The position numbers and the translations under genes were made by a program. DNA of 64,000 nt from an uncultured Prevotella sp. (GTDB lineage: Bacteria > Bacteroidota > Bacteroidia > Bacteroidales > Bacteroidaceae), in assembly GCA_900314935.1 (NCBI GenBank), contig OMXE01000011.1, forward strand, positions 1 to 64,000, given 5' to 3'. The notes under the pieces are model-generated. The model saw only the letters and a list, made by a program, of their open reading frames with translations, was not told where the DNA came from and did not search any database. Below are positions 31,511 to 39,701 of this stretch, one piece after another (the first letter of the stretch is position 1; each line of letters begins with the position of its first letter).

Positions 31511-32488
31511 CTACTCCCGATAGAACCATCCCACCAATTTGTTCATCCATGGGATAGAGAAGCGGAACCAGCGGTATGTTCCTACTTCCTTCCCACCAAA
31601 GCTCAGGATGAAGTCGCGATATCGGTTCTTTTTGAAAGGTAATCCTACATCCATGAAATAGATATGCCACTTGTCGTGTTCATAGGCATGGGTGATGGCT
31701 TTCCAGATGGTGACAGCCGATGGATGTAGGGTAGGGTGACTCTTCCGTTTGGAAGCCATGTACCACAGATAGACATTGTTCCCGGAATAGACGCAACAGC
31801 TGCCGCCAATCACCTTGTTCTTATGTTTCGTTACAAACAGTCGACCGTTCCCGGTGGTATGCAGTAACTCGAATGTCTTTTTCGGCGGCAGGTAACGACG
31901 CACCTTCAGCGAGAAGAAACGACTGAGCAGATGGTAGAAACCGTTCATCTCCTCCTCGGTCTCTACCTCATGACTGCTTACCCCTGCCTCATGGGCATGC
32001 TCAATGCGCTGAAGGGTCTTCTCGTTGATGCGCTCCTGGGGTGATAGGGAATGCAGGGAGTTATGGATTTCCATCCATTGAACGGGGAAATAACCATTGT
32101 TGCGAAAAACCCTGTAGCCGAACATCTTATGACCCAGGTCGCTGAACTCGATGTACAGACACATCCGTCGGCGTAGCTTCCTCGTGATGGCTTTCAGCAT
32201 GAGTTTGAAGAGCTCATCCTTATCCTCTCCTTCCGAATACTCGCCTTCACCATATACCCGACCTTGAGAAAACAGATAAGGAGGGACCAGGGATCCACGA
32301 CGGCGAAGCGTGGCAAGCATGTGGGCAACAACGTTGTCACCTCTTCTGACAACGACCATATATGGCAACTGCCCCGGTGTCTTCTCGATGATACGGAAGA
32401 AATCGGTGCTATGGAAGAAACTGGCGCAGGTCATGTCGGGCAGTTCCTCGCTCTTGGTGACAATGCTCACACGCAATTCGTCGTTCAT
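31511..32488 (-). CDS. GNAT/FemAB-like acyltransferase domain protein
   Basis: The 325-residue protein shows the two-lobed GNAT pattern of the FemAB/Acetyltransf_6 group: an N-terminal lobe with PYMVVVRRGDNVVAHMLA and a C-terminal lobe with GRLFVTKHKNKVIGGSCCVYSGNNVYLWYMAS and a final FILSFGGKEVGTYRWFRF. Such proteins transfer acyl or aminoacyl groups during cell-envelope or polysaccharide synthesis; the substrate here is unknown. The start at 32488 is chosen because a -7 box TACTTTTG lies at 32501-32494 with CTTG at the -33 position, which excludes the longer frame to 32524. Confidence 0.75.
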   Translation of the reverse strand: MNDELRVSIVTKSEELPDMTCASFFHSTDFFRIIEKTPGQLPYMVVVRRGDNVVAHMLATLRRRGSLVPPYLFSQGRVYGEGEYSEGEDKDELFKLMLKAITRKLRRRMCLYIEFSDLGHKMFGYRVFRNNGYFPVQWMEIHNSLHSLSPQERINEKTLQRIEHAHEAGVSSHEVETEEEMNGFYHLLSRFFSLKVRRYLPPKKTFELLHTTGNGRLFVTKHKNKVIGGSCCVYSGNNVYLWYMASKRKSHPTLHPSAVTIWKAITHAYEHDKWHIYFMDVGLPFKKNRYRDFILSFGGKEVGTYRWFRFSIPWMNKLVGWFYRE

Positions 32489-32619
32489 TGCGACAAAAGT
32501 AATAAAACTTTTTAAAAAGTGCAAGAGAAGGTGGATAATTAGTGATTTTTGTCTATCTTTGCATGAAAATCAATCAAGGAGAATCCTCCTTGTGAGTCAA
32601 ATTCGTAGAGAAAAGGAAT

Positions 32620-33147
32620 ATGGAAGCATTTAAGGATTTGGTGCAGATGCGCCGCAGTCATAGAAAGTTCACCGAAGAGGAGATCAGTGCCGAGGATGTG
32701 CAACTGATTCTCCGCGCCGCTCTGATGTCACCCACCTCAAAGGGACAGCGTGGCTGGGAGTTCGTCGTGGTAGAGGATAAGATGGATATCGAGAAACTGT
32801 CGGATGCCAAGGACCTGGGTGGACAGTTCATCAAGGGCGCTCCGCTGGCTATTGTGGTACTGGGCGATCCGGTGAAGAACGACTGCTGGGTGGAGGATGC
32901 GAGTATTGCCGCCATCACCATGCAGTACCAGGCTGAGGATCTGGGCTTGGGCTCTTGCTGGGCACAGATGAGGGGCCGCGGACTGAGTGACGGTACGAGT
33001 GCCGATACGGTGATCCGTGGTATCCTGGATATTCCTGAGAACCTGAACTGTCTGTGCGTTCTCGCCTTCGGTCATAAGGCCGATGAGCGCAAGCCGCAGA
33101 ACGAGGACCGTCTGAAGTGGGAGAATGTGCATGTGAACAAATACTGA
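32620..33147 (+). CDS. Nitroreductase-family FMN oxidoreductase
   Basis: The 175-residue protein opens with the FMN-phosphate-binding pattern MRRSHRKFTEEEISAEDV and has SPTSKGQRGWEFVVV and EDLGLGSCWAQMRG, typical of NAD(P)H nitroreductases. Substrates cannot be told from sequence. A TATCTTTG -7 box is at 32554-32561. The kdsC-like gene starts six bases after its stop, suggesting cotranscription. Confidence 0.9.
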   Translation: MEAFKDLVQMRRSHRKFTEEEISAEDVQLILRAALMSPTSKGQRGWEFVVVEDKMDIEKLSDAKDLGGQFIKGAPLAIVVLGDPVKNDCWVEDASIAAITMQYQAEDLGLGSCWAQMRGRGLSDGTSADTVIRGILDIPENLNCLCVLAFGHKADERKPQNEDRLKWENVHVNKY

Positions 33148-33153
33148 TGTGTC

Positions 33154-33672
33154 ATGATCAATTACGACTTGCGGAAAATACGTGCCATCATCTTTGATGT
33201 GGACGGTGTGCTGAGCGCCGAGACTATCACCTTGCACCCTAACGGTGAGCCGATGCGCACGGTGAACATCAAGGACGGCTATGCCATCCAGCTGGCACAG
33301 AAGATGGGACTGCGTATCGTGATCCTTACCGGTGGTGCCACCGAGAGTGTCCGTAAACGCTATGAGCACTTAGGCGTGGAGGATATCTATATGAACTGTG
33401 CCGTGAAGATCAAGACATACGAGCAGTTCCTGGAGAAGTATGGCTTGAAGGACGAAGAGGTGATCTACATGGGTGATGATGTGCCTGACTACGAGATCAT
33501 GAAACGCAGCGGCTGTCCGTGCTGTCCCTCTGATGCTTGTCCGGATATCAAGAGCATCAGCAGGTATATCAGCGACAAGAAGGGCGGCTACGGCTGTGCC
33601 CGTGATGTGATTGAGCAGGTGTTGCGCGTCCAGGGCAAGTGGCTGTCGGATGCCAAAGCGTTTGGATGGTAA
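33154..33672 (+). CDS. kdsC: KdsC-type HAD phosphatase (Kdo 8-phosphate phosphatase)
   Basis: The 172-residue protein has the HAD motif IFDVDGVLS (Asp15 and Asp17), [12 protein letters not shown] (motif II) and [14 protein letters not shown] (motif IV), and lacks a large cap domain, as in the KdsC tetramers. It would release phosphate from Kdo 8-phosphate in lipopolysaccharide core synthesis. It lies six bases after the nitroreductase gene and before an ATTGARA array and maf. Confidence 0.9.
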   Translation: MINYDLRKIRAIIFDVDGVLSAETITLHPNGEPMRTVNIKDGYAIQLAQKMGLRIVILTGGATESVRKRYEHLGVEDIYMNCAVKIKTYEQFLEKYGLKDEEVIYMGDDVPDYEIMKRSGCPCCPSDACPDIKSISRYISDKKGGYGCARDVIEQVLRVQGKWLSDAKAFGW

Positions 33673-33678
33673 CTTACA

Positions 33679-33706
33679 ATTGAAAATTGAAAATTGAGAA
33701 TTGAAA
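33679..33706. repeat. Four tandem ATTGARA 7-mers before maf
   Basis: attgaaa, attgaaa, attgaga and attgaaa, seven bases after the kdsC stop codon. A further single unit at 33743-33749 provides the TTG start of the next gene. Confidence 0.93.
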
Positions 33707-33743
33707 ATTCTTCGCAAGCGAAGCGGCAGAACAGAGCGGAAAA

Positions 33744-34313
33744 TTGAAAAATAGGAGATACATATTAGCAAGTAACAGTCCGAGGAGGAAGGAATTGTTG
33801 GCAGGACTCGACCTTGATTTTGAGGTGCGGGTGCTGGCGGATATTGACGAGAGCTTCCCGTCGGATCTGCCTGTTGGTGAGGTGGCTGAGTATATCTCCC
33901 GCAAAAAGGCAGATGCCTATCGTTCCATGATCCATGATGATGAGCTGGTCATCACAGCCGATACCGTGGTTGTGGTGGATCAGGAGATTCTGGGGAAGCC
34001 CGAAGATGCCGATGATGCCCGACGTATGCTTCGTTTGATCAGCGGTAGGGAGCATCAGGTGATTACAGGTGTTTGTCTTACCACCACAGAGAAGATCCGT
34101 TCCTTCTCGGTGAGTACCGATGTGGTCTTCAAACAACTGTCGGAAAGCGAAATTGATTATTATATCGAACACTATAAGCCCTTCGATAAGGCGGGGGCCT
34201 ATGGTATTCAGGAGTGGATTGGTTATATTGGCGTAACCTCGTTGCACGGGAGCTACTTCAATGTAATGGGGCTACCCGTGCAACGAATCTACGCCGAACT
34301 GCAAAAGTTTTAG
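33744..34313 (+). CDS. maf: Maf-like nucleotide pyrophosphatase
   Basis: The 189-residue protein starts KNRRYILASNSPRRKELL after the initiator, the hallmark of the Maf family. It also has ADTVVVVDQEILGKPEDADDA with the catalytic Asp, and GAYGIQEW. Family members hydrolyse non-canonical or pyrimidine nucleoside triphosphates. The start codon appears to be TTG at 33744: no ATG or GTG occurs between the in-frame stop at 33702 and the conserved N terminus. The TTG belongs to an ATTGAAA repeat unit. The gene overlaps the convergent neighbour by 4 bp. Confidence 0.9.
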   Translation: MKNRRYILASNSPRRKELLAGLDLDFEVRVLADIDESFPSDLPVGEVAEYISRKKADAYRSMIHDDELVITADTVVVVDQEILGKPEDADDARRMLRLISGREHQVITGVCLTTTEKIRSFSVSTDVVFKQLSESEIDYYIEHYKPFDKAGAYGIQEWIGYIGVTSLHGSYFNVMGLPVQRIYAELQKF

Positions 34314-35116
34314 TATTCCGAGTCGTCGGCCACCTCAACAGCATCCAGGTCGAGGTCTTCCGGTGTCTCATCGAACGTCGTACGATAACTCTCCTCGGTG
34401 AGCTTGTCCTCATCGTAGTCGTCATCCTCGTCAGTATCGTTATAGTGGTCCTCAATCTCCGGCAGGTCCTCATCTTCCTCATTGGGGATGTCAATCTCTT
34501 CATCTTCATCCACACCAAAGCGGGTACGAGGTCTTTCGATAATCTGTTTCTCCTTGGCGAAGATAGCCTCTACCCACAAGCCCTTGGGAATCTCCAGTAC
34601 CTCGAAGCCGTCGGCCACTTTCTTCTCGTACATTCCCCCGGGATTGTGCAGACGGTCCTTGGGCAGTGTTGTAGTACTTACATCGAAACCGCTCTGGATG
34701 ATATCCTGAATGCTCTGCGAGAGAGAATCCCATCCACCGCCGAAGTTACGGTCGATTACCTCCATCAGCTTGGCTGCAGAGATATGACGGATATTCTCGT
34801 AGGTGAGATCGGTGACGCGCATGATAGGACGTTTCTTGATGGCCCACAGGTTCTTCTTGTTCTCATCCACGCGGATATTGCCCACCTTGAAGCCCCTTGC
34901 TTCGTATTTCTTGATGACCTCAGGCTTGTCGATCTTGACTTCCTCCATATCGAAAGCACTACGAAGGATATCGATATAGTGGCGCATGTTCTCCTTTAGA
35001 TCCGCATCTTTCTCAGCTGCCTCCCAGAGGCGGAACACATCGTTTTCCTGTAAATCCCAGACGTTGCTCTTATTCAGCGTCTTGAGGGTAAAAGCATTTT
35101 TGTCAGTCTCTTTCAT
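34310..35116 (-). CDS. Conserved Bacteroidales-type protein of unknown function with acidic tail
   Basis: I do not recognise this 268-residue protein. The first half is a soluble mixed domain (WDLQENDVFRLWEAAEKDADLKENMRHY, then KVGNIRVDENKKNLWAIKKR). Residues about 115-145 (HISAAKLMEVIDRNFGGGWDSL) look helical. From about residue 195 the protein is extremely acidic and low in complexity (many Asp and Glu, for example NEEDEDLPEIEDHYND). There is no signal peptide or membrane segment. Acidic tails of this kind are found in proteins that bind basic partners or nucleic-acid-binding proteins, but that is only a guess. It may share a transcript with the nitrilase-like gene behind it (32-bp gap upstream of it is the nitrilase stop). 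Confidence 0.75.
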   Translation of the reverse strand: MKETDKNAFTLKTLNKSNVWDLQENDVFRLWEAAEKDADLKENMRHYIDILRSAFDMEEVKIDKPEVIKKYEARGFKVGNIRVDENKKNLWAIKKRPIMRVTDLTYENIRHISAAKLMEVIDRNFGGGWDSLSQSIQDIIQSGFDVSTTTLPKDRLHNPGGMYEKKVADGFEVLEIPKGLWVEAIFAKEKQIIERPRTRFGVDEDEEIDIPNEEDEDLPEIEDHYNDTDEDDDYDEDKLTEESYRTTFDETPEDLDLDAVEVADDSEY

Positions 35117-35148
35117 ATCAATTTCTTTAATATATTCTTACCTAAATA

Positions 35149-35907
35149 TTACTGTAGGGTGAACGCATCCCTGTCGTTCAGCACCTTGAACTTGTTCCTG
35201 AAGGTGCGCAGACTCTCCATGTCGATCTCTGCCGTCAGTGTCTGTGGCGTTGCTTCCTCACATTCTGCCATGGTCCTGCCACGGGAGTCGATAAAGGCGC
35301 TGTGACCGATGTAATGACAGTTCGGGTCATCACCCACACGGTTACAGCCAATCACATAACACTGGTTCTCGATGGCGCGGGCCCTGAGCAGGATATGCCA
35401 CACCTCCTGCCGCGATTCAGGCCAGTTGGCCACGCAGATCATCGCATCGTAATCGCCTTGATAGCGCTCCCACACCGGGAAACGCAGATCGTAGCAGGTT
35501 ACCAGTAGGAACCGTGTTCCACGAAACGATACCACAGTACGTTGATTACCGGTCTGATAGTACTTGTCCTCACCGCCATATTGAAACAGGTGATGCTTGT
35601 CGTATGCGGCTATCTTCCCATCAGGTTGCACGAAATACTGTCGGTTGAAGCATTGTCCTGCATCGTTCACGGCGAGACTGCCGCAGATAGCGGCATTTGT
35701 TCTCCCAGCCATCTCCTTCATCCATCTCAAGGCATTCGCAGCACTGTTCTCCGTCGGCATGACGTCGGTGATGAACCCTGTGCTCCACATTTCCGGAAGA
35801 ATATAGAGGTCGGCTCCGGGTGCAGAAAGAATCATCTGCTCAGCGTTTGCCATGTTCTCCTCCGGTTTTGCCCATGCAATGTCGGTCTGCAGAAGCGTTA
35901 TCTTCAT
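35149..35907 (-). CDS. Nitrilase-superfamily omega-amidase
   Basis: The 252-residue protein has the catalytic triad of the nitrilase superfamily: Glu39 in LPEMWSTGF, Lys104 in YDKHHLFQYGGE and Cys138 in VTCYDLRFPVW. The closest familiar group is YafV/omega-amidase, which deaminates alpha-ketoglutaramate-type compounds in metabolite repair. The start at 35907 is chosen because the conserved strand KITLLQTDI begins there and a promoter lies at 35933-35962; the longer frame to 35985 is not supported. Confidence 0.88.
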   Translation of the reverse strand: MKITLLQTDIAWAKPEENMANAEQMILSAPGADLYILPEMWSTGFITDVMPTENSAANALRWMKEMAGRTNAAICGSLAVNDAGQCFNRQYFVQPDGKIAAYDKHHLFQYGGEDKYYQTGNQRTVVSFRGTRFLLVTCYDLRFPVWERYQGDYDAMICVANWPESRQEVWHILLRARAIENQCYVIGCNRVGDDPNCHYIGHSAFIDSRGRTMAECEEATPQTLTAEIDMESLRTFRNKFKVLNDRDAFTLQ

Positions 35908-35932
35908 CGTACGTGACTTTTGTTTGTTGGTG

Positions 35933-35962
35933 CAAAGATAATGAAAAGGTATACAAAACAAA
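35933..35962 (-). promoter_or_regulatory. Promoter of the nitrilase-like gene
   Basis: On the - strand, TTTG (35962-35959), an 18-nt spacer and TATCTTTG (35940-35933). Confidence 0.6.
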
Positions 35963-36010
35963 AAGAATTCATAGGAAAAATGCACCTATCCTGTTTTTTT
36001 CTTGCATTCG

Positions 36011-36042
36011 TTTCCTTTTCTTAATATATTTTCCTATCTTTG
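36011..36042 (+). promoter_or_regulatory. Promoter of rarA
   Basis: TTTC at 36011-36014, a 20-nt spacer and TATCTTTG at 36035-36042, eight bases before the ATG. The leader would be nearly absent. Confidence 0.55.
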
Positions 36043-36050
36043 CCAGTGAT

Positions 36051-37322
36051 ATGGCACAACCGTTAGCTGAACGAATGCGCCCCAAGACGCTCGATGAGTA
36101 CATCGGTCAGCGTCATCTGGTAGGGGAAGGGGCCGTCCTGCGTAAGATGATCGATGCAGGACGGGTAAGTTCTTTTCTGCTCTGGGGACCGCCGGGAGTG
36201 GGGAAGACCACCTTGGCGCAGATCATTGCGCACAAGCTGGATACACCTTTCTATACGTTAAGTGCGGTGACCAGCGGCGTGAAGGATGTGCGCGATGTGA
36301 TTGAACGTGCCAAGAGCGGCAGGTTCTTCAACGAGGCGAGTCCGATACTTTTCATCGATGAGATCCACCGTTTCAGTAAGTCGCAACAAGACAGCTTATT
36401 AGGGGCTGTTGAAAAAGGCATTGTCACCCTGATTGGTGCCACCACCGAGAATCCCTCGTTCGAGGTGATCCGTCCCCTGCTCAGTCGCTGTCAGCTCTAT
36501 GTCCTGAAATCCTTGGAGAAAGACGATCTGCTGCAACTCCTGCATCGTGCCATTACCGAGGATGTGGAACTGAAGGAGCGGAAGATTGATGTCAAGGAAA
36601 CAGGTGCCATCCTGCGCTATAGTGGCGGTGATGCCCGTAAGCTCCTGAATATCCTCGAACTGGTGGTGGAGTCGGAGAGTGGTGATGTGGTGATTACCGA
36701 TGAGTTGGTAGAGAACCGTCTGCAACAGAATCCCTTGGCATACGACAAAGACGGGGAGATGCACTACGACATCATCTCGGCTTTTATCAAGAGCATCCGT
36801 GGAAGCGATCCCGATGCTGCCCTCTATTGGATGGCAAGGATGATCGAAGGGGGAGAGGATCCGCAGTTCATTGCCCGCAGAATGATTATCAGTGCCTCTG
36901 AGGATATCGGCTTAGCTAACCCGAATGCCTTGTTGTTAGCCAACACCGCCTTTGATGCGGTGATGAAGATCGGGTGGCCTGAAGGAAGAATCCCTTTGGC
37001 TGAATGTGCTGTCTATCTTGCCACGAGTCCGAAGAGTAACAGTGCCTATATGGGCATCAACAGTGCTTTGGAACTGGTGAAGAATACGGGTAATCAGCCA
37101 GTGCCCCTTCATCTGCGTAATGCGCCTACTCAGTTGATGGCCGAATTAGGCTATAGCGATGGGTATAAGTATGCGCACGACTATCCTGGTAACTTCGTGG
37201 AACAGCAGTTCTTGCCTGACACGTTGAAGGACAAACGGTTATGGCATGCCCAACACACCCCTTCAGAGGAAAAACTCTACCAACGGATGATCCAGTGCTG
37301 GGGCAAGCGTTTCGAGGACTAA
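36051..37322 (+). CDS. rarA: Replication-associated recombination ATPase RarA/MgsA
   Basis: The 423-residue AAA+ protein starts MAQPLAERMRPKTLDEYIGQ, the family N terminus. It has Walker A GPPGVGKTT, Walker B LFIDEIHRF, sensor 1 IGATTENPSFEV with the arginine finger in LLSRCQ, and the C-terminal helical region AYMGINSALELVK and LRNAPTQLM. RarA acts at stalled replication forks. The start at 36051 is set by the -7 box immediately upstream; the frame is open to 35820 but that part overlaps the divergent nitrilase gene. Confidence 0.95.
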   Translation: MAQPLAERMRPKTLDEYIGQRHLVGEGAVLRKMIDAGRVSSFLLWGPPGVGKTTLAQIIAHKLDTPFYTLSAVTSGVKDVRDVIERAKSGRFFNEASPILFIDEIHRFSKSQQDSLLGAVEKGIVTLIGATTENPSFEVIRPLLSRCQLYVLKSLEKDDLLQLLHRAITEDVELKERKIDVKETGAILRYSGGDARKLLNILELVVESESGDVVITDELVENRLQQNPLAYDKDGEMHYDIISAFIKSIRGSDPDAALYWMARMIEGGEDPQFIARRMIISASEDIGLANPNALLLANTAFDAVMKIGWPEGRIPLAECAVYLATSPKSNSAYMGINSALELVKNTGNQPVPLHLRNAPTQLMAELGYSDGYKYAHDYPGNFVEQQFLPDTLKDKRLWHAQHTPSEEKLYQRMIQCWGKRFED

Positions 37323-37352
37323 AATTCTTTTTCGAAAAAAGTGAGGGAAAAA

Positions 37353-37384
37353 TTTGGCGGTGTCGAAAAAACTGCGTACCTTTG
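37353..37384 (+). promoter_or_regulatory. Promoter of the tRNA-Arg gene
   Basis: TTTG at 37353-37356, a 20-nt spacer and TACCTTTG at 37377-37384, 31 bases before the mature tRNA. Confidence 0.8.
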
Positions 37385-37414
37385 CAACCGCAATTCGAAA
37401 ATGAGTCGCAAAAA

Positions 37415-37488
37415 GGCTCCCTAGCTCAACTGAATAGAGCATCTGACTACGGATCAGAAGGTTGTGGGTTTGAATCCCGCGGGAGTCA
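37415..37488 (+). tRNA. tRNA-Arg (anticodon ACG)
   Basis: The 74-nt sequence folds into a full cloverleaf: acceptor GGCTCCC/GGGAGTC (with one G-U), D stem GCTC/GAGC, anticodon stem TCTGA/TCAGA with loop CTACGGA (anticodon ACG, read as ICG), T stem GTGGG/CCCGC with loop TTTGAAT, discriminator A. CCA is not encoded. A terminator follows at once. Confidence 0.95.
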
Positions 37489-37498
37489 CAAAAGAAAG

Positions 37499-37540
37499 AA
37501 TCTCATGTCTGAAAGTTCACTTTCAAGCGTGAGATTTTTT
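37499..37540 (+). terminator. Terminator of the tRNA-Arg gene
   Basis: AATCTCA pairs with TGAGATT and, inside, TGAAAG pairs with CTTTCA; six T follow. Confidence 0.85.
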
Positions 37541-37619
37541 CGTTTTGTGAAAAAAAATGCTTATCTTTGGCTTCGCCGAAGATACTTACGCTCGGAAATA
37601 AAAATAAATTACTATTTAT

Positions 37620-37650
37620 TTTGTATTTCTCTCACTTAATCGTATCTTTG
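37620..37650 (+). promoter_or_regulatory. Promoter of the second CAZyme operon
   Basis: TTTG at 37620-37623, a 19-nt spacer and TATCTTTG at 37643-37650, 25 bases before the GH97 start. Confidence 0.8.
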
Positions 37651-37675
37651 TGCCCTAATTTGATTATTCAGCAAT

Positions 37676-39619
37676 ATGAAAACAAAATTGAACCTTGTCG
37701 TTGCCCTGTTGAGCATGGGATGCCTCACCGCAATGGCTGAAGACTTCCAGGTATGTAGTCCTGACAAACAAATCGTTGTAACCATTAGTGATGCCGAAGG
37801 TGTACCCACCTATCAGGTGTCCTATAAGAATCAGGTGTTTTTAGAGAAATCCCCATTGGGACTCAAGACCAACTTCAGTGATCTTACCACCGGTCTTTCC
37901 ATGGGCGATTGCACCACTACGTCGGTGGAAGATCATTATCTCACACGTAACATCAAGCAGCAACAGGTGGATTATCAGGCCAACGAAGCCGTATGTCATT
38001 TCAAGAAAAATAATCGCGCCGTATTGGACATCGTGTTCCGGGTAAGTAACCGCGACGTGGCCTACCGCTACGAGGTGCTTCCGCAAAGAGATACCAAGGT
38101 GGCCGTGGTAACCACCGAGGCCAGCGGATTCTCACTCCCTGCAGGCACCACCACCTTCCTTTGTCCGCAGTCGAAGCCCATGGGCGGCTTTGCCCGCACC
38201 TCCCCGAGCTATGAAACCAGCTATACCACCGACGATACGATGGGTAAGAACGGCTTTGGCGAAGGCTATTCGTTCCCCTGTCTGTTCAAGGTGAACGCCT
38301 TGGGTTGGGTGCTCATCAGCGAGACCGGTGTTGACGGCAGCTATTGTGCCAGCAGACTGCTTAACGAGCACGACGGGCTTTACCGCATCGGCTTCCCGCA
38401 GCAAGGCGAGTGCAACGGCATCGGTTCGGTCACTCCGTCTATCACCCTGCCCGGATCAACCCCTTGGCGAACCATCACCCTCGGTAATACGCTTGCCAAC
38501 ATCGTGGAGACCACCGTGCCCTTCGATTTGGTGAAACCTAAGTACAAGGCATCTCAGGAATATATATATGGTAAGGGCTCATGGAGCTGGATCATCGGTA
38601 TGGACGCGAGCTGTAACTTCGATGAGCAGAAACGCTACATTGATTTCTCGGCTGCCATGGGTTATCAGACCGTTCTGATTGATGCCCTCTGGGACAAGCA
38701 GATTGGCTATGAGCGCATCGAGGAACTGGCTCGTTACGGAAAGACCAAGGGTGTAGGACTCTTCCTGTGGTATAACTCCAACGGTTCATGGAACGATGCG
38801 CCGCAGAGTCCTTTAGGTAAGATGAACAACCACTTGGTGCGCCGACAGGAAATGGCATGGATGCAGAAAACCGGTATCCGCGGTATCAAGGTCGACTTCT
38901 TCGGCGGTGACAAGCAGCAGATGATGCAGCTGTACGAAGATATCCTGGTAGATGCCAACGACTTCGGATTGCTGGTCATCTTCCACGGCTGTACGTTACC
39001 CAGAGGATGGGAGCGTATGTATCCCAACTACGCAGCCAGCGAGGCCGTGTTGGCCAGTGAGAACCTGCACTTCGGACAGGGGGCCTGCGATGCTGAGGCA
39101 CGTAATGCGTGCATCCATCCCTTCATCCGTAACACGGTGGGTTCCATGGACTTCGGCGGCTCTGCCCTGAACAAGTTCTATGGGGCTGACAACAAGCGCG
39201 GAACGGTTCGTCGCACCAGCGATGTCTTCGCCTTGGCCACTGCCGTGATGTTCCAAAGTGCCGTACAGCACTTCGCCCTGGCGCCGAACAACCTGGAGGA
39301 TGCGCCTGCATGGGCCATCGACTTCATGAAGAAGGTTCCCACCACATGGGATGAGGTGAAGTTCATCGACGGCTATCCGGGTAAGTATGTGGTCATCGCC
39401 CGTCGTTGTGGCGACAAGTGGTATGTGGTGGGCGCCAACGCTGAGGAGAAGCCCTATACCGCCACGCTCACCTTACCGATGTTCAACAAGGGTGCTTCGC
39501 TGAAGATGTATAGTGATGATGCCCAGCTGAACGGTAGCGTGAAGGAGCTGAAGCAGAACAAGAAACAGCAGGTGAAGGTAGTGATTCCGAAAAACGGCGG
39601 ACTGGTAATCATGGATTGA
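37676..39619 (+). CDS. GH97 alpha-glycosidase, retaining (alpha-galactosidase-like) type
   Basis: The 647-residue secreted protein (signal MKTKLNLVVALLSMGCLTAMA) has the three GH97 parts: N-terminal beta-sandwich (about 25-285), a catalytic TIM barrel (about 295-560) and a C-terminal beta domain. The barrel contains GIKVDFFGGDKQ (Asp407) and HGCTLPRGWERMYPN-YAASEAV (Glu456). An Asp at the first position is what retaining GH97 enzymes such as the Bacteroides alpha-galactosidase have, whereas the inverting SusB alpha-glucosidase lacks it. It is first in a four-gene set with GH43, GH8 and another GH97, so it may trim alpha-linked side groups of a xylan-type glycan. The substrate is inferred. Confidence 0.9.
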   Translation: MKTKLNLVVALLSMGCLTAMAEDFQVCSPDKQIVVTISDAEGVPTYQVSYKNQVFLEKSPLGLKTNFSDLTTGLSMGDCTTTSVEDHYLTRNIKQQQVDYQANEAVCHFKKNNRAVLDIVFRVSNRDVAYRYEVLPQRDTKVAVVTTEASGFSLPAGTTTFLCPQSKPMGGFARTSPSYETSYTTDDTMGKNGFGEGYSFPCLFKVNALGWVLISETGVDGSYCASRLLNEHDGLYRIGFPQQGECNGIGSVTPSITLPGSTPWRTITLGNTLANIVETTVPFDLVKPKYKASQEYIYGKGSWSWIIGMDASCNFDEQKRYIDFSAAMGYQTVLIDALWDKQIGYERIEELARYGKTKGVGLFLWYNSNGSWNDAPQSPLGKMNNHLVRRQEMAWMQKTGIRGIKVDFFGGDKQQMMQLYEDILVDANDFGLLVIFHGCTLPRGWERMYPNYAASEAVLASENLHFGQGACDAEARNACIHPFIRNTVGSMDFGGSALNKFYGADNKRGTVRRTSDVFALATAVMFQSAVQHFALAPNNLEDAPAWAIDFMKKVPTTWDEVKFIDGYPGKYVVIARRCGDKWYVVGANAEEKPYTATLTLPMFNKGASLKMYSDDAQLNGSVKELKQNKKQQVKVVIPKNGGLVIMD

Positions 39620-39625
39620 TGGCTT

Positions 39626-39694
39626 AAGTTCAAAGGTAATCATAAAGTTCAAAGGTAATCATAAAGTTCAAAGATCAAAGATCAAAGTTCAAAG
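39626..39694. repeat. Tandem AAGTTCAAAGGTAATCATA units and ATCAAAG 7-mers
   Basis: A 19-bp unit occurs at 39626-39644 and 39645-39663 and is followed by 7-bp units of ATCAAAG/TTCAAAG type to 39694. The array fills the gap between the GH97 and GH43 genes. Confidence 0.9.
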
Positions 39695-39701
39695 AAATAT
39701 A

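Noticed and set aside
35820..36050. N-terminal extension of RarA
   Set aside because: It overlaps the divergent nitrilase gene and passes through both promoters; conservation starts at 36051.
37241..37639. Open frame across the tRNA-Arg gene
   Set aside because: It spans the end of rarA, a clear tRNA and its terminator; no protein similarity.
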